Part shown: positions 9,151 through 16,797 of the stretch, one piece after another
Layout of the letters: every line of letters begins with the position of its first letter
Position numbering within the stretch: position 1 is the stretch's first letter
Source of the DNA: an uncultured Clostridia bacterium
GTDB taxonomy: Bacteria > Bacillota > Clostridia > Christensenellales > CAG-917
Assembly: GCA_944363035.1 (NCBI GenBank)
Contig: CALVTS010000014.1
Location: 1 to 35,226 of the forward strand
Reading direction: 5' to 3'
DNA length: 35,226 nucleotides
The notes under the pieces: generated by a model
What the model saw: the letters and a program-made list of their open reading frames with translations, nothing else
The model's database searches: none
Told to the model about the DNA's origin: nothing
Program-made: the position numbers and the translations under genes

Positions 9151-11655
9151 ATGCCCGACAAAAACACCTTTCTTCTCATCGACGCAAACAGTATAATACA
9201 TCGCGCCTACCACGCTCTTCCCAACCTCAAAACTTCCAAGGGAGCGTATACGGGCGCGATATACGGTTTTCTCACCATTTTTCTGCGCATAGTCAAGGAG
9301 CTTTCCCCCACGCACGTGGCGGCGGCTTTCGACCTCAAAACTCCCACCTTCCGCCACAAGCTCTACGCGCCCTACAAGGGCACCAGGAAGCCCATGGACG
9401 CCGAACTTGCCGAACAGTTCGAGCCCCTCAAAGAATTGCTCGCTCTCATGAAGGTGCCCGTGGTCTTTAAGGAGGGCTACGAGGCGGACGACATTCTCGG
9501 CACTCTCTCTGCGCGCACCGAGGAGGACACCGTGATACTCACGGGGGATCGCGACAGCTTCCAACTCGTGAGCCCCACCACGAAGATATATTGGACAAAA
9601 AAAGGCGTGAGCGAAGTAGAGGTCATCGACCTTGCACGTCTTGCGGCGGAGGGTTTCACTCCCGAGAGTTTCATTGATTACAAAGCCCTGCGCGGCGACC
9701 CGAGCGACAACATTCCCGGCATCCCCGGCGTGGGGGAGAAAACGGCAAAAAGCCTGCTTGAGCGTTACAAAACGCTGGATGAAGTGCTCGATCATGCAAG
9801 TGAGATTAAGGGCAAAGTGGGCGAAGCCGTGGCGTCAGGCAGGGAAGCGGCGCTGCTTTCGCGCACTCTCGTCACGATAGACAAAGACGTCCCTTTGGAT
9901 GTTTCGGAGGAGGATCTGCGCTTTTCGGGAGTGTATCCCGAAGAGGCGTTGGGGAGGTTGCAGGAGCTGGAACTCAACTCCATCGCCGCCAGGATGACGT
10001 TTGAGGGCGGCGCGCCCGCAGGCGTCGAAAAGAGTGTGGAAAAGCTCTCTTCCGCCGAGGAGGCATACCGCGCGGCAAAAGGGGAGAGCGTTGCGGTGCT
10101 CATCGGCGACAACATTTCTTTTTCCTTTGACGGCAGGACGGAATACGTCATCGAGTGCGTCGAGGATCTTTTCTCGGAGGGGTTGACTTTCGACGACGGG
10201 ATAGACATCCTCAAAAAGCTTTCGGCAGGGCGCACTCTCATCTGCTATGACATAAAATCCCTGATGAAGAGGTACGGCTTCAAACCGAAGGACTATTTCG
10301 ACGTGATGATAGCCGCTCACCTCACACGCGGGAGCGCGCCCATAAAATCCGTGGAAGCGGTGCTCGGCGCGGAGGGGCTCTCGGTGGGCGCCGCCGAATT
10401 GTTCGTCTATGCCGCGTCTGCGAAAAAGGCGCTGGCAGAGCAGGGGGAGGAAAAGCTCTTTTACGAGATAGAGCAACCTCTCGCGCCCGTGCTCGCCGCC
10501 ATGGAGGAGAGAGGTATCGCCGTGGACAGCGAGGCTCTCGACCGCTTGAAAACGAAATACGAAAGTCTGCTTTCCTCCCTCGCCGAAAAGGTGTATGCCG
10601 CCGCAGGCGTCACTTTCAATATCGCCTCTCCCAAACAGCTCGGGGAGGTGCTCTTCGACCGTCTCGGGCTCAGACACGGCAAAAAGACAAAGACGGGTTG
10701 GTCCGTCAACGAAGAGGTGCTTTCGGGACTTCGGGAGGAACATCCCGTCATAGACTGCGTGTTGGAATGGCGGCATTACGCAAAACTCCTCAGCACCTAC
10801 GTCACGGGGATGATGCCTCTCGTCAACAGAGGGCGCATACACACCGAGTTCAACCAATGCATCACCGCGACGGGCAGACTGTCCTCGACCAATCCCAATT
10901 TGCAGAACATCCCCGCGCGCAGTGAGGACGCAAAGGACATCAAGAGCGCGTTCGTGGCGTCCGAGGGCTGTGTGCTCGTCAGCGCGGACTATTCGCAGAT
11001 AGAGCTCAGATTGCTCGCCCACCTCAGCGGGGATGAGAAACTCATCGAGGCGTACAACAATTCTGCGGACATCCACGCTCTCACGGCGTCCAAGATCCTC
11101 GGCATCCCGCAGGAGGAGGTCACTCCCGCCCAGCGCAGGGACGCGAAAGCGGTCAATTTCGGCATAATATACGGCATGAGCGACTTCGGACTCTCCGAAA
11201 GCCTCTCCATCCCCGTCTACAAGGCGAAGGAGTTCATCGAGCGCTATTTCGCCACATATCCCAAGGTGAAAGAGTATGTCTCGGCAGTGATAGAGTCCGC
11301 TCGCGAACACGGCTACGCCGTGACCATGCTGGGAAGACGCAGAGATCTGAAAGAGATGACCGCTTCCAACAGGGTGCTTCGCGCCGCGGCGGAGCGTATG
11401 GCGCGCAACACTCCCTTGCAGGGGTCGGCGGCGGACATAGTGAAGATAGCCATGCTGGCGGTGGAAAAACGCCTTGCGGGGATGAGATCCCGCCTCATAC
11501 TCCAGATCCACGACGAGCTCATCGTGGACGCCGCAGAGGAGGAAAGAGAGGAGGTCGCCCGCATCCTGAAAGAGGAGATGGAAAGCGCGGTCTCCCTCAA
11601 AGTGCCCCTCATCGTAGAGGTGAACACGGCAAAGGATTGGGGGGAGCTCAAATAG
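9151..11655 (+). CDS. polA: DNA polymerase I (5' nuclease, inactive proofreading domain, polymerase)
   Basis: 834-aa family A polymerase for Okazaki fragment maturation and repair. The N-terminal 5'-3' nuclease (about 1-290) keeps acidic metal ligands in DANSIIHRAYHALP, YEADDILG, TGDRDSFQL and GDPSDNIPGIPGVGEKTA. The middle domain (about 300-460) is degenerate: where family members with proofreading have a DxE motif, this protein has AVLIGDNISFSF. The polymerase domain carries motif A SADYSQIELR (D613), motif B RRDAKAVNFGIIYG (R663, K666, Y674) and motif C QIHDEL (H787, D788, E789). Loss of proofreading is common in Gram-positive Pol I. coaE follows after a single base, a pairing seen in many Bacillota. 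Confidence 0.97.
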   Translation: MPDKNTFLLIDANSIIHRAYHALPNLKTSKGAYTGAIYGFLTIFLRIVKELSPTHVAAAFDLKTPTFRHKLYAPYKGTRKPMDAELAEQFEPLKELLALMKVPVVFKEGYEADDILGTLSARTEEDTVILTGDRDSFQLVSPTTKIYWTKKGVSEVEVIDLARLAAEGFTPESFIDYKALRGDPSDNIPGIPGVGEKTAKSLLERYKTLDEVLDHASEIKGKVGEAVASGREAALLSRTLVTIDKDVPLDVSEEDLRFSGVYPEEALGRLQELELNSIAARMTFEGGAPAGVEKSVEKLSSAEEAYRAAKGESVAVLIGDNISFSFDGRTEYVIECVEDLFSEGLTFDDGIDILKKLSAGRTLICYDIKSLMKRYGFKPKDYFDVMIAAHLTRGSAPIKSVEAVLGAEGLSVGAAELFVYAASAKKALAEQGEEKLFYEIEQPLAPVLAAMEERGIAVDSEALDRLKTKYESLLSSLAEKVYAAAGVTFNIASPKQLGEVLFDRLGLRHGKKTKTGWSVNEEVLSGLREEHPVIDCVLEWRHYAKLLSTYVTGMMPLVNRGRIHTEFNQCITATGRLSSTNPNLQNIPARSEDAKDIKSAFVASEGCVLVSADYSQIELRLLAHLSGDEKLIEAYNNSADIHALTASKILGIPQEEVTPAQRRDAKAVNFGIIYGMSDFGLSESLSIPVYKAKEFIERYFATYPKVKEYVSAVIESAREHGYAVTMLGRRRDLKEMTASNRVLRAAAERMARNTPLQGSAADIVKIAMLAVEKRLAGMRSRLILQIHDELIVDAAEEEREEVARILKEEMESAVSLKVPLIVEVNTAKDWGELK

Positions 11656-11656
11656 T

Positions 11657-12214
11657 ATGCGCATAGCGGTGATAGGAGGCATAGGCTCTGGGAAATCGGA
11701 GGTGCTCGCGGTGGCGCGGGAGATGGGCGTCTGCTGCCTTTCCGCCGATGAGATAAACCGCGAACTGCTTGCGGACGAGGGATATGTATCCGCGCTTGCC
11801 GCGCGCTTCCCCTCCTGCGTGAAGGACGGCAAGGTGGACAAAGCCGTTCTCTCGGCGTTGGTGTTTTCTGACAAAAAGAGCAGACTCGCCCTCAACGCGC
11901 TCGCGCATCCGGCGATAAAGAAAAGGATAGAGGAGTGCGACGCCGATCCCCTTGTCGTCGAGCTCCCTCTGATGTTGGAAAGCGGCATGAAAGACCGCTT
12001 TGACGAGATAGTGCTCGTCACCGCGCCGAGACGGGTGCGCATAGCCCGCCTCAAAGAGAGGGGAGTGCCCGAGGAGCGCGCCCGCGCCGTTATGCGCGCA
12101 CAGCCCCCGACACGCAAGCTCAGGAGGATAGCCACCCGCACCATAGACAACTCGGGCACGATGGAAACTCTGCGCGAAGGCGCGAGACAACTCCTGCGCA
12201 TTCTGTGCGAATGA
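11657..12214 (+). CDS. coaE: Dephospho-CoA kinase
   Basis: 185-aa P-loop kinase that phosphorylates the 3'-OH of dephospho-CoA, the last step of coenzyme A synthesis. Seen: GGIGSGKS (residues 7-14), the conserved Asp in LSADEINREL, the AHPAI segment, the ELPLMLESGM lid region, and a C-terminal RxxxR-type helix with NSGT. Slightly shorter than the usual 195-205 aa. It starts one base after the polA stop, so translation is probably coupled. polA-coaE adjacency is widespread and supports the assignment. Confidence 0.92.
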   Translation: MRIAVIGGIGSGKSEVLAVAREMGVCCLSADEINRELLADEGYVSALAARFPSCVKDGKVDKAVLSALVFSDKKSRLALNALAHPAIKKRIEECDADPLVVELPLMLESGMKDRFDEIVLVTAPRRVRIARLKERGVPEERARAVMRAQPPTRKLRRIATRTIDNSGTMETLREGARQLLRILCE

Positions 12215-12254
12215 CAAAATGACCACTTAACAAATGAAAATAGGGAGGTAAAAT

Positions 12255-13052
12255 ATGATCTCAGGCAAAAAGATAGTGCTCACCGGCGCAAACAGCGGCA
12301 TAGGTCTCGAGGTGCTCAAACTGCTCGTCGAGGGAGAAAACAAGATCCTTGCGGTGGATCTTCACACCGACAAACTCGCCGCGTTCGATCCCAAAAAGGT
12401 GTTTCCCATGGTGTGCGACGTGTCCTCCAAGGAGGGTGTGGACGCCATATTCGCCGAGGCGGAAAAGCTCCTCGGCGGCATAGATATCTTTTACGCCAAT
12501 GCAGGATTCCCGTACTACGAATCCTTCGATTATGTGGACTGGGACCGCACCGCGCATATCTTCGAGACCAATGTATTTTCTCCCATATATTCCTATCAGA
12601 AATACCGCGAATATCTTGCCGGCAAGCCCGGTCAGTTCGCGATGACGGTTTCCGCCATAGGCAAGATGGGGATGCCCGGCTATGCGCTGTACAGCTCCTC
12701 CAAGTTCGCGGTGCAGGGCTTCCAGCAGGCGCTCCGCCTCGAAATGCCCGAAAACATCAGGATGACCTGCCTCTATCCCGTCGCCACGGACACAAATTTC
12801 TTTAAAGCCGCGGTCGAAGGACAGGAGGGCAAGGTGATACGTCAAAAGCCATTCCCCGTCCAAAAGCCCGCCCACGTCGCCAAAGCCATGGTCAAAGGGC
12901 TGGAAAAAAAGAAGAAGTACGTCAACCCCTGCAAACTCTTCTCCTTCGCGCTGGCTCTCTTTGCCGTGTTCCCCTTCGTCCGCACCATCTACTGGGCTCT
13001 AGAAAAGAAAAAACTGGACAACTTCATCGCCCAGACCGCGAAGAAAGGTTGA
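12255..13052 (+). CDS. Short-chain dehydrogenase/reductase (SDR)
   Basis: 265-aa classical SDR oxidoreductase using NAD(P)(H). Seen: cofactor motif TGANSGIG (residues 10-17), Asp35 after the second strand (AVDL, suggesting NAD(H) preference), NAG (82-84), and the catalytic triad S133, Y146, K150 in YSSSK. The C-terminal 50 residues are basic, with a hydrophobic stretch (FSFALALFAVFPFVRTIYWAL), so the protein may sit on the membrane like DltE/3-ketosphinganine-reductase-like SDRs. GGGAGG at 12242-12247 supports the start. Substrate unknown. It is the last host-like gene before the AT-rich restriction-modification island. Confidence 0.9.
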   Translation: MISGKKIVLTGANSGIGLEVLKLLVEGENKILAVDLHTDKLAAFDPKKVFPMVCDVSSKEGVDAIFAEAEKLLGGIDIFYANAGFPYYESFDYVDWDRTAHIFETNVFSPIYSYQKYREYLAGKPGQFAMTVSAIGKMGMPGYALYSSSKFAVQGFQQALRLEMPENIRMTCLYPVATDTNFFKAAVEGQEGKVIRQKPFPVQKPAHVAKAMVKGLEKKKKYVNPCKLFSFALALFAVFPFVRTIYWALEKKKLDNFIAQTAKKG

Positions 13053-13128
13053 ATCCGTAATGATTGGTTTGTTGATAATAGTAAAGCTGTCGATCGGAAA
13101 ATTGCGTTGAAGCATAGCAAAGAGAAAA

Positions 13129-14190
13129 ATGCCTGTATATAGACTAGGAGAATTATTTTGCGGCCCTGGCGGACTGGCTTGGGGCGCGACTCATGCGGAC
13201 ATAGGTGATCCCGATTTTAAAATCGTCCACACATGGGCGAATGATTTTGATTGGGACACTTGTCATACCTATGTGCGCAATATTTGTCCGAACTCACCGT
13301 CAACGGTGATATGCAAAGACGTCAGGAATTTGGATATTTCCGCTCTTCCCGAGATCGACGCACTATCTTTCGGCTTTCCGTGCAACGATTTTTCGGTGGT
13401 AGGCGAACAGAGAGGGATAAACGGGACATACGGTCCTTTGTATAAATACGGCATAAGCGTGTTGAAAAGCCATCGTCCGCAATGGTTTTTGGCTGAGAAC
13501 GTAGGTGGGCTCAGAAGCGCAAACGAAGGGAAGGCTTTTGAAAAGATCTTAGCAGAAATGAAAAATGCGGGTTACAAAGTGTATCCCAATTTATATTGTT
13601 TTGAGAAGTATGGTGTCCCGCAAGCCAGGCATAGAATGATCATTGTCGGGATAAGAAACGATATACCATATGACTTCAAGATACCGAGTTATCACGCCTA
13701 TGACAACGCGGATGTGTCTTGCCGTACAGCCTTAGAAGTGCCACCTATTTCCTCCGATGCTTCGAATAATGAATATACCAAACAATCCGATATCGTCGTA
13801 GAAAGGCTGAAATATATAAAGCCCGGGCAGAATGCATTCAACTCCGATCTGCCCGATGAGCTGAAACTTAATGTGCGCGGGGCAAAGATAAGTCAGATAT
13901 ATAGGAGATTGGATCCCGATAAACCCGCATATACGGTCACCGGGTCGGGCGGCGGAGGGACACACATTTACCATTGGGATGAGCCACGCGCATTGACCAA
14001 CAGAGAACGAGCGAGATTGCAAACTTTTCCGGATAGCTTCGTGTTTGATGGTTCTAAGGAATCCGTTCGTAAACAGATAGGTATGGCTGTGCCATGCAAG
14101 GGAGCAAAAATAATTTTTGAAGCTATCTTGAAGACGTTTGCCGAAATAGATTATGAAAGTGTAAAGGCGTCGGTCAAGGATACTATCTGA
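13129..14190 (+). CDS. DNA (cytosine-5-)-methyltransferase, type II restriction-modification
   Basis: 353-aa C5 methyltransferase that transfers a methyl group from SAM to cytosine. Motif I ELFCGPGGLAWG (8-19), motif IV FGFPCNDFS with catalytic Cys85, motif VI AENVGG (E123), motif VIII QARHR (165-169), motif IX RRLDPDKPAYTVTG, and motif X GMAVPC are all present. The target-recognition region (about 180-260) is short. Codon use is AT-richer than all flanking genes, a sign of horizontal transfer. Its weak ribosome site (AAGAGA) and the nuclease 15 bp downstream form a two-gene restriction-modification system. The recognition sequence cannot be read from the sequence; relatives of the nuclease partner suggest a GC-containing site. 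Confidence 0.95.
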   Translation: MPVYRLGELFCGPGGLAWGATHADIGDPDFKIVHTWANDFDWDTCHTYVRNICPNSPSTVICKDVRNLDISALPEIDALSFGFPCNDFSVVGEQRGINGTYGPLYKYGISVLKSHRPQWFLAENVGGLRSANEGKAFEKILAEMKNAGYKVYPNLYCFEKYGVPQARHRMIIVGIRNDIPYDFKIPSYHAYDNADVSCRTALEVPPISSDASNNEYTKQSDIVVERLKYIKPGQNAFNSDLPDELKLNVRGAKISQIYRRLDPDKPAYTVTGSGGGGTHIYHWDEPRALTNRERARLQTFPDSFVFDGSKESVRKQIGMAVPCKGAKIIFEAILKTFAEIDYESVKASVKDTI

Positions 14191-14205
14191 GGGGATGACG
14201 GCGAT

Positions 14206-15276
14206 ATGCTATATACGGAGAACTTGGAAAAAACTATTTTGTTAGAACCTGCTCGTTTGGACGGGACATCATGTAACTCATTGAAAATAATATCGGCATT
14301 TACCGACTGCGGCAGAATAATGTCACATCTGATAGAGCTGAAAGACGGCGCCCTAAACGAAGTATACAATAAGTCTATCCATATAGACCTGATATTGGGG
14401 ATGACAAGAGGGAGCAGTCTGACTAAGACAAAACATCAAAAAATACGTGATGTGATCCGCAGAATAAACGGTATCCGTGAAATGCCGCGGATCAGTTGCA
14501 AGTATGTTTATTTCGGGCAAGAGGTCCATTCCAAAGTTTACATTTGGGAAAATAATGGGATACCAAAGGTGGCATTTTGCGGCTCTGCAAATTATACGAT
14601 CAATGCTTTTCAAAAACGTAGGGAATGCATGGCGGAGTGCGATGAAGTAGCAGCGCTGGATTACTACAAATCGTTGTTAGCGTTTTGTGTAGATTGTTTC
14701 GCTCCCGATGTGGAAGAAAAGATCAATTTTGCTGTCGGAGAATCACAGCGTGTAAACGATGAGATAGACAATGATAATTTGGAAAATCTCAATTATGCGG
14801 ATTATATCGGCAGGCAACCGATAGATACGCTCAAATTGTCTCTGTTGACCGCAAAGGGAGATGTGGGGTATGGATCCGGCATCAATTGGGGGATCAGAAA
14901 AAACGGGACAAAAAGAGACAGAGATCAGGCATACATACCATATAATCGGGGAGATAAAAAGCCCGGGTTCTTTCCCGACAGGATAAATCCCGAAGATAAA
15001 AATTGTCCGTTATTCAAAGTGGTCACAAAGGATGCCGGAGCATTCTATATGCGTATGGCACAAGACAATAATAAGGCAATACAATCCGCCGAAAGCAATG
15101 CGATCTTAGGAAAATGGATACGCGACAAGTTGGGCGTCGCAAGTGGGACATTTGTCACAAAAGAGATGCTTCAAAACTATGGTAGCACCGATGTCTTGTT
15201 CAAAAAATATTCAAACGGCGTATACACATTGGATTTTGAGCCCGAAGAGAAGTCGATCGTTTGTGATCGAGTATAG
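14206..15276 (+). CDS. NgoFVII-like restriction endonuclease (phospholipase D fold)
   Basis: 356-aa putative type II restriction nuclease of the PLD superfamily. Seen: HSK (H108, K110) and GSANY (G126, S127, N129), the HxK...GSxN active-site signature used by BfiI and the NgoFVII group, which cut DNA without metal. The C-terminal 200 residues, containing GYGSGINWGIR, PGFFP and KDAGAFYMRMAQDNNKA, resemble the DNA-recognition part of the NgoFVII family. One PLD motif per chain implies a dimer. Location directly after a C5 methyltransferase and matching AT-rich codon use support a restriction role. NgoFVII recognises GCSGC; whether this enzyme shares that site is inference. No truncation is evident. 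Confidence 0.85.
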   Translation: MLYTENLEKTILLEPARLDGTSCNSLKIISAFTDCGRIMSHLIELKDGALNEVYNKSIHIDLILGMTRGSSLTKTKHQKIRDVIRRINGIREMPRISCKYVYFGQEVHSKVYIWENNGIPKVAFCGSANYTINAFQKRRECMAECDEVAALDYYKSLLAFCVDCFAPDVEEKINFAVGESQRVNDEIDNDNLENLNYADYIGRQPIDTLKLSLLTAKGDVGYGSGINWGIRKNGTKRDRDQAYIPYNRGDKKPGFFPDRINPEDKNCPLFKVVTKDAGAFYMRMAQDNNKAIQSAESNAILGKWIRDKLGVASGTFVTKEMLQNYGSTDVLFKKYSNGVYTLDFEPEEKSIVCDRV

Positions 15277-15762
15277 ATTTAGGAAGTAAGCTTCGTCAAA
15301 AAAAGGCAAGACAAAAACCTCTCAGACAAGAAAAGCACTTTGGGGAGTGTTGCTCATGACGCCTTGCGAAAAATCGGGCGGCGGGAGCCGCCTATTCCGC
15401 GGAGCAAACATCGGAGAGCAACGCGATAGTTCCGAAGCACGGCGAAAAAACCGATCTCACTAACAAGGCAAACGCAATGAGGGGATGCGCCGAAAACTCC
15501 ATAAAGCGTCCTCGCGCTCTTGGGATATATGCCGTATAGGAATGGGACGGGGATGTTTGCCATAAGAGCTTCCTTCGTTGGGGGGAGGGCGTTTCGGAGA
15601 GTATGTCGTCGCGTTCCGTGCGTATGTAAAGGGCGAAAGCGTCTTGCTCCGCAAGCCGCCGAACCTCGCCGCATTCGGCGAAAGCAAGCGATTTGGCAAT
15701 GTTGCAAGATAACCTTGATATAAACACATATTTGCGGCGCGGTTCGCCCCCGATTTGATCCA
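15277..15762. other. Intergenic region without a supported gene
   Basis: About 490 bp between the nuclease stop and the tRNA-Ala terminator. Several short frames are open on both strands, but none has a ribosome site, start context or recognisable protein pattern. GGCGGC...GCCGCC near 15377-15391 could form a hairpin but lacks a T-tract. GC content rises back to host level here, marking the right edge of the AT-rich island. Confidence 0.5.
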
Positions 15763-15806
15763 CCACCCAAAGAAAAAGGACGCTTCTGGCGCCCTTTTGC
15801 TTTGGG
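15763..15806 (-). terminator. Intrinsic terminator of tRNA-Ala
   Basis: On the minus strand directly after the tRNA CCA: an inner stem (15798-15789 with 15783-15774, one A/C mismatch) runs into a T5 tract (plus-strand A at 15773-15777). A further outer pairing of CTTTGGGTGG with CCACCCAAAG would involve the tRNA 3' end. Confidence 0.7.
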
Positions 15807-15883
15807 TGGTGGAGCTTAGGGGATTCGAACCCCTGACCCCTTGTCTGCCAGACAAGTACTCTAGCCAACTGAGCTAAAGCCCC
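15807..15883 (-). tRNA. tRNA-Ala (anticodon GGC)
   Basis: 77-nt cloverleaf on the minus strand. Acceptor GGGGCTT pairs with AAGCTCC and includes the G3:U70 pair that is the alanine identity element. The anticodon stem CTTGT/ACAAG encloses the loop CTGGCAG, so the anticodon is GGC. The T arm is GGGGTTCGAATCCCC. CCA is encoded (15809-15807). Reads GCC/GCU. Confidence 0.95.
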
Positions 15884-15904
15884 ACGGATATCGGTTGCTA
15901 AGCT

Positions 15905-15933
15905 ATATTAGCGCAAAATTCGGATTTGCACAA
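15905..15933 (-). promoter_or_regulatory. Promoter of tRNA-Ala
   Basis: Minus strand: -35 TTGTGC (15933-15928), 17-nt spacer, -10 TAATAT (15910-15905). Predicted start near 15898, about 15 nt before the mature 5' end. Confidence 0.55.
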
Positions 15934-16147
15934 GCGAATGAATGAAATTGAAAGGATTTTTTTGAAAGGAGGAGGGGGACGGAGAGTCTGTGAGGCGGAA
16001 GCGGGGGAGGAGTTTATGTGTTCGTGTATGCGCATGAAAGAAGGCGCGGAGAGGGAAGGCAAGCGGCGATATTGCGTGATACGGTGTTTATCTGTGTGTT
16101 TTATTTGTATAAAGTGCGTATGCGTGAAATAGCCGCGAGGCGTGAGT

Positions 16148-16630
16148 TCAGGCGAGGGAGAAGGTGCGGGAGATGATGTAGCGGTCGTCGCCCGTATTGT
16201 CAAAGCAACCGTATCCCACGACGTTGAATACCCCGTTCACGCACGCCACGCCGCTGTAACCGTTGTCGTGTGCGACGTCGTAGGGCTTGCCCGGGTAGTA
16301 CGTCCTGCCGAGCTCGATGAGGTATTCTCCTTTGCTATCGTCGGACGGGTCGTCGTTTGCGTGGGAGAGGAGGTCGTCAAAGGTCCAGACCCAGGCATAC
16401 CAGCCGTTGCTCACGGCGGTGTGCTTGTCGATGGCGCTTCGTCTTGCGGGTATCATCTGTAGGAAGGAGACGAGGACTTTGTCGCTCACGGGGTCATATT
16501 CCGCCTTATGTCTGTCTCCCGAGAGCTCGTAGGGCAGTTCTTTCAATCCGTACCAGCTTTCTCCTTCGTCATTCGAGAACGCGATCAGCGAGCGGGAGAT
16601 ACGCCTCTGCGCGCGCGGGATATGTGGTCG
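16148..16630 (-). pseudogene. Truncated sialidase/BNR-repeat-like gene, 3' remnant
   Basis: About 160 codons are open to the stop at 16148-16150, but the frame is closed by a stop at 16631-16633 with no start codon or ribosome site. The visible protein resembles the last blades of a bacterial sialidase-like six-bladed propeller: IAFSNDEGESWYG is an Asp-box (SxDxGxxW) motif, ELPYELSGDRHKAEYD and WYAWVWTFDDLL match a conserved region of exo-alpha-sialidase-like proteins, and DNGYSGVACVNGVFNVVGYG with YIISRTFSL is the family C-terminus. The 5' two thirds of the gene is gone. It sits divergent to the sugar symporter at 16798, so the pair may once have been a glycan-use locus. Family by pattern recognition, moderately sure. 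Confidence 0.65.
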
Positions 16631-16694
16631 TTAAGCTAAAAGATATAAACTAAGATTAAAATCAAAAAGGAAAAAAAGATTTTTCGGACGTTGT

Positions 16695-16726
16695 TTGACA
16701 AAACGCGTTAGATGTGTTTTTATATC
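16695..16726 (+). promoter_or_regulatory. Probable promoter of the GPH transporter
   Basis: A perfect -35 TTGACA (16695-16700) lies in AT-rich DNA. The -10 is less certain: TATATC at 16721-16726 scores best but needs a 20-nt spacer. The palindrome AACGCGTT (16702-16709) sits in the spacer and could be a repressor contact. Confidence 0.4.
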
Positions 16727-16797
16727 TATTACGGGATGGGTTTTATATGCTCAACCGTATGGTTAAAATGTGAAAAATTTTGTAAGGCGGGTTATTT

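Noticed and set aside
9835..12201. Very long open frame antisense to polA and coaE (about 790 codons)
   Set aside because: It mirrors a GC-rich coding sequence, has no ribosome site and gives a His/Arg/Glu-rich protein with no family pattern; polA and coaE motifs on the plus strand are decisive.
15354..15868. Overlapping minus-strand frames between the nuclease gene and tRNA-Ala
   Set aside because: One runs through the tRNA gene itself and none has a ribosome site or recognisable domain.
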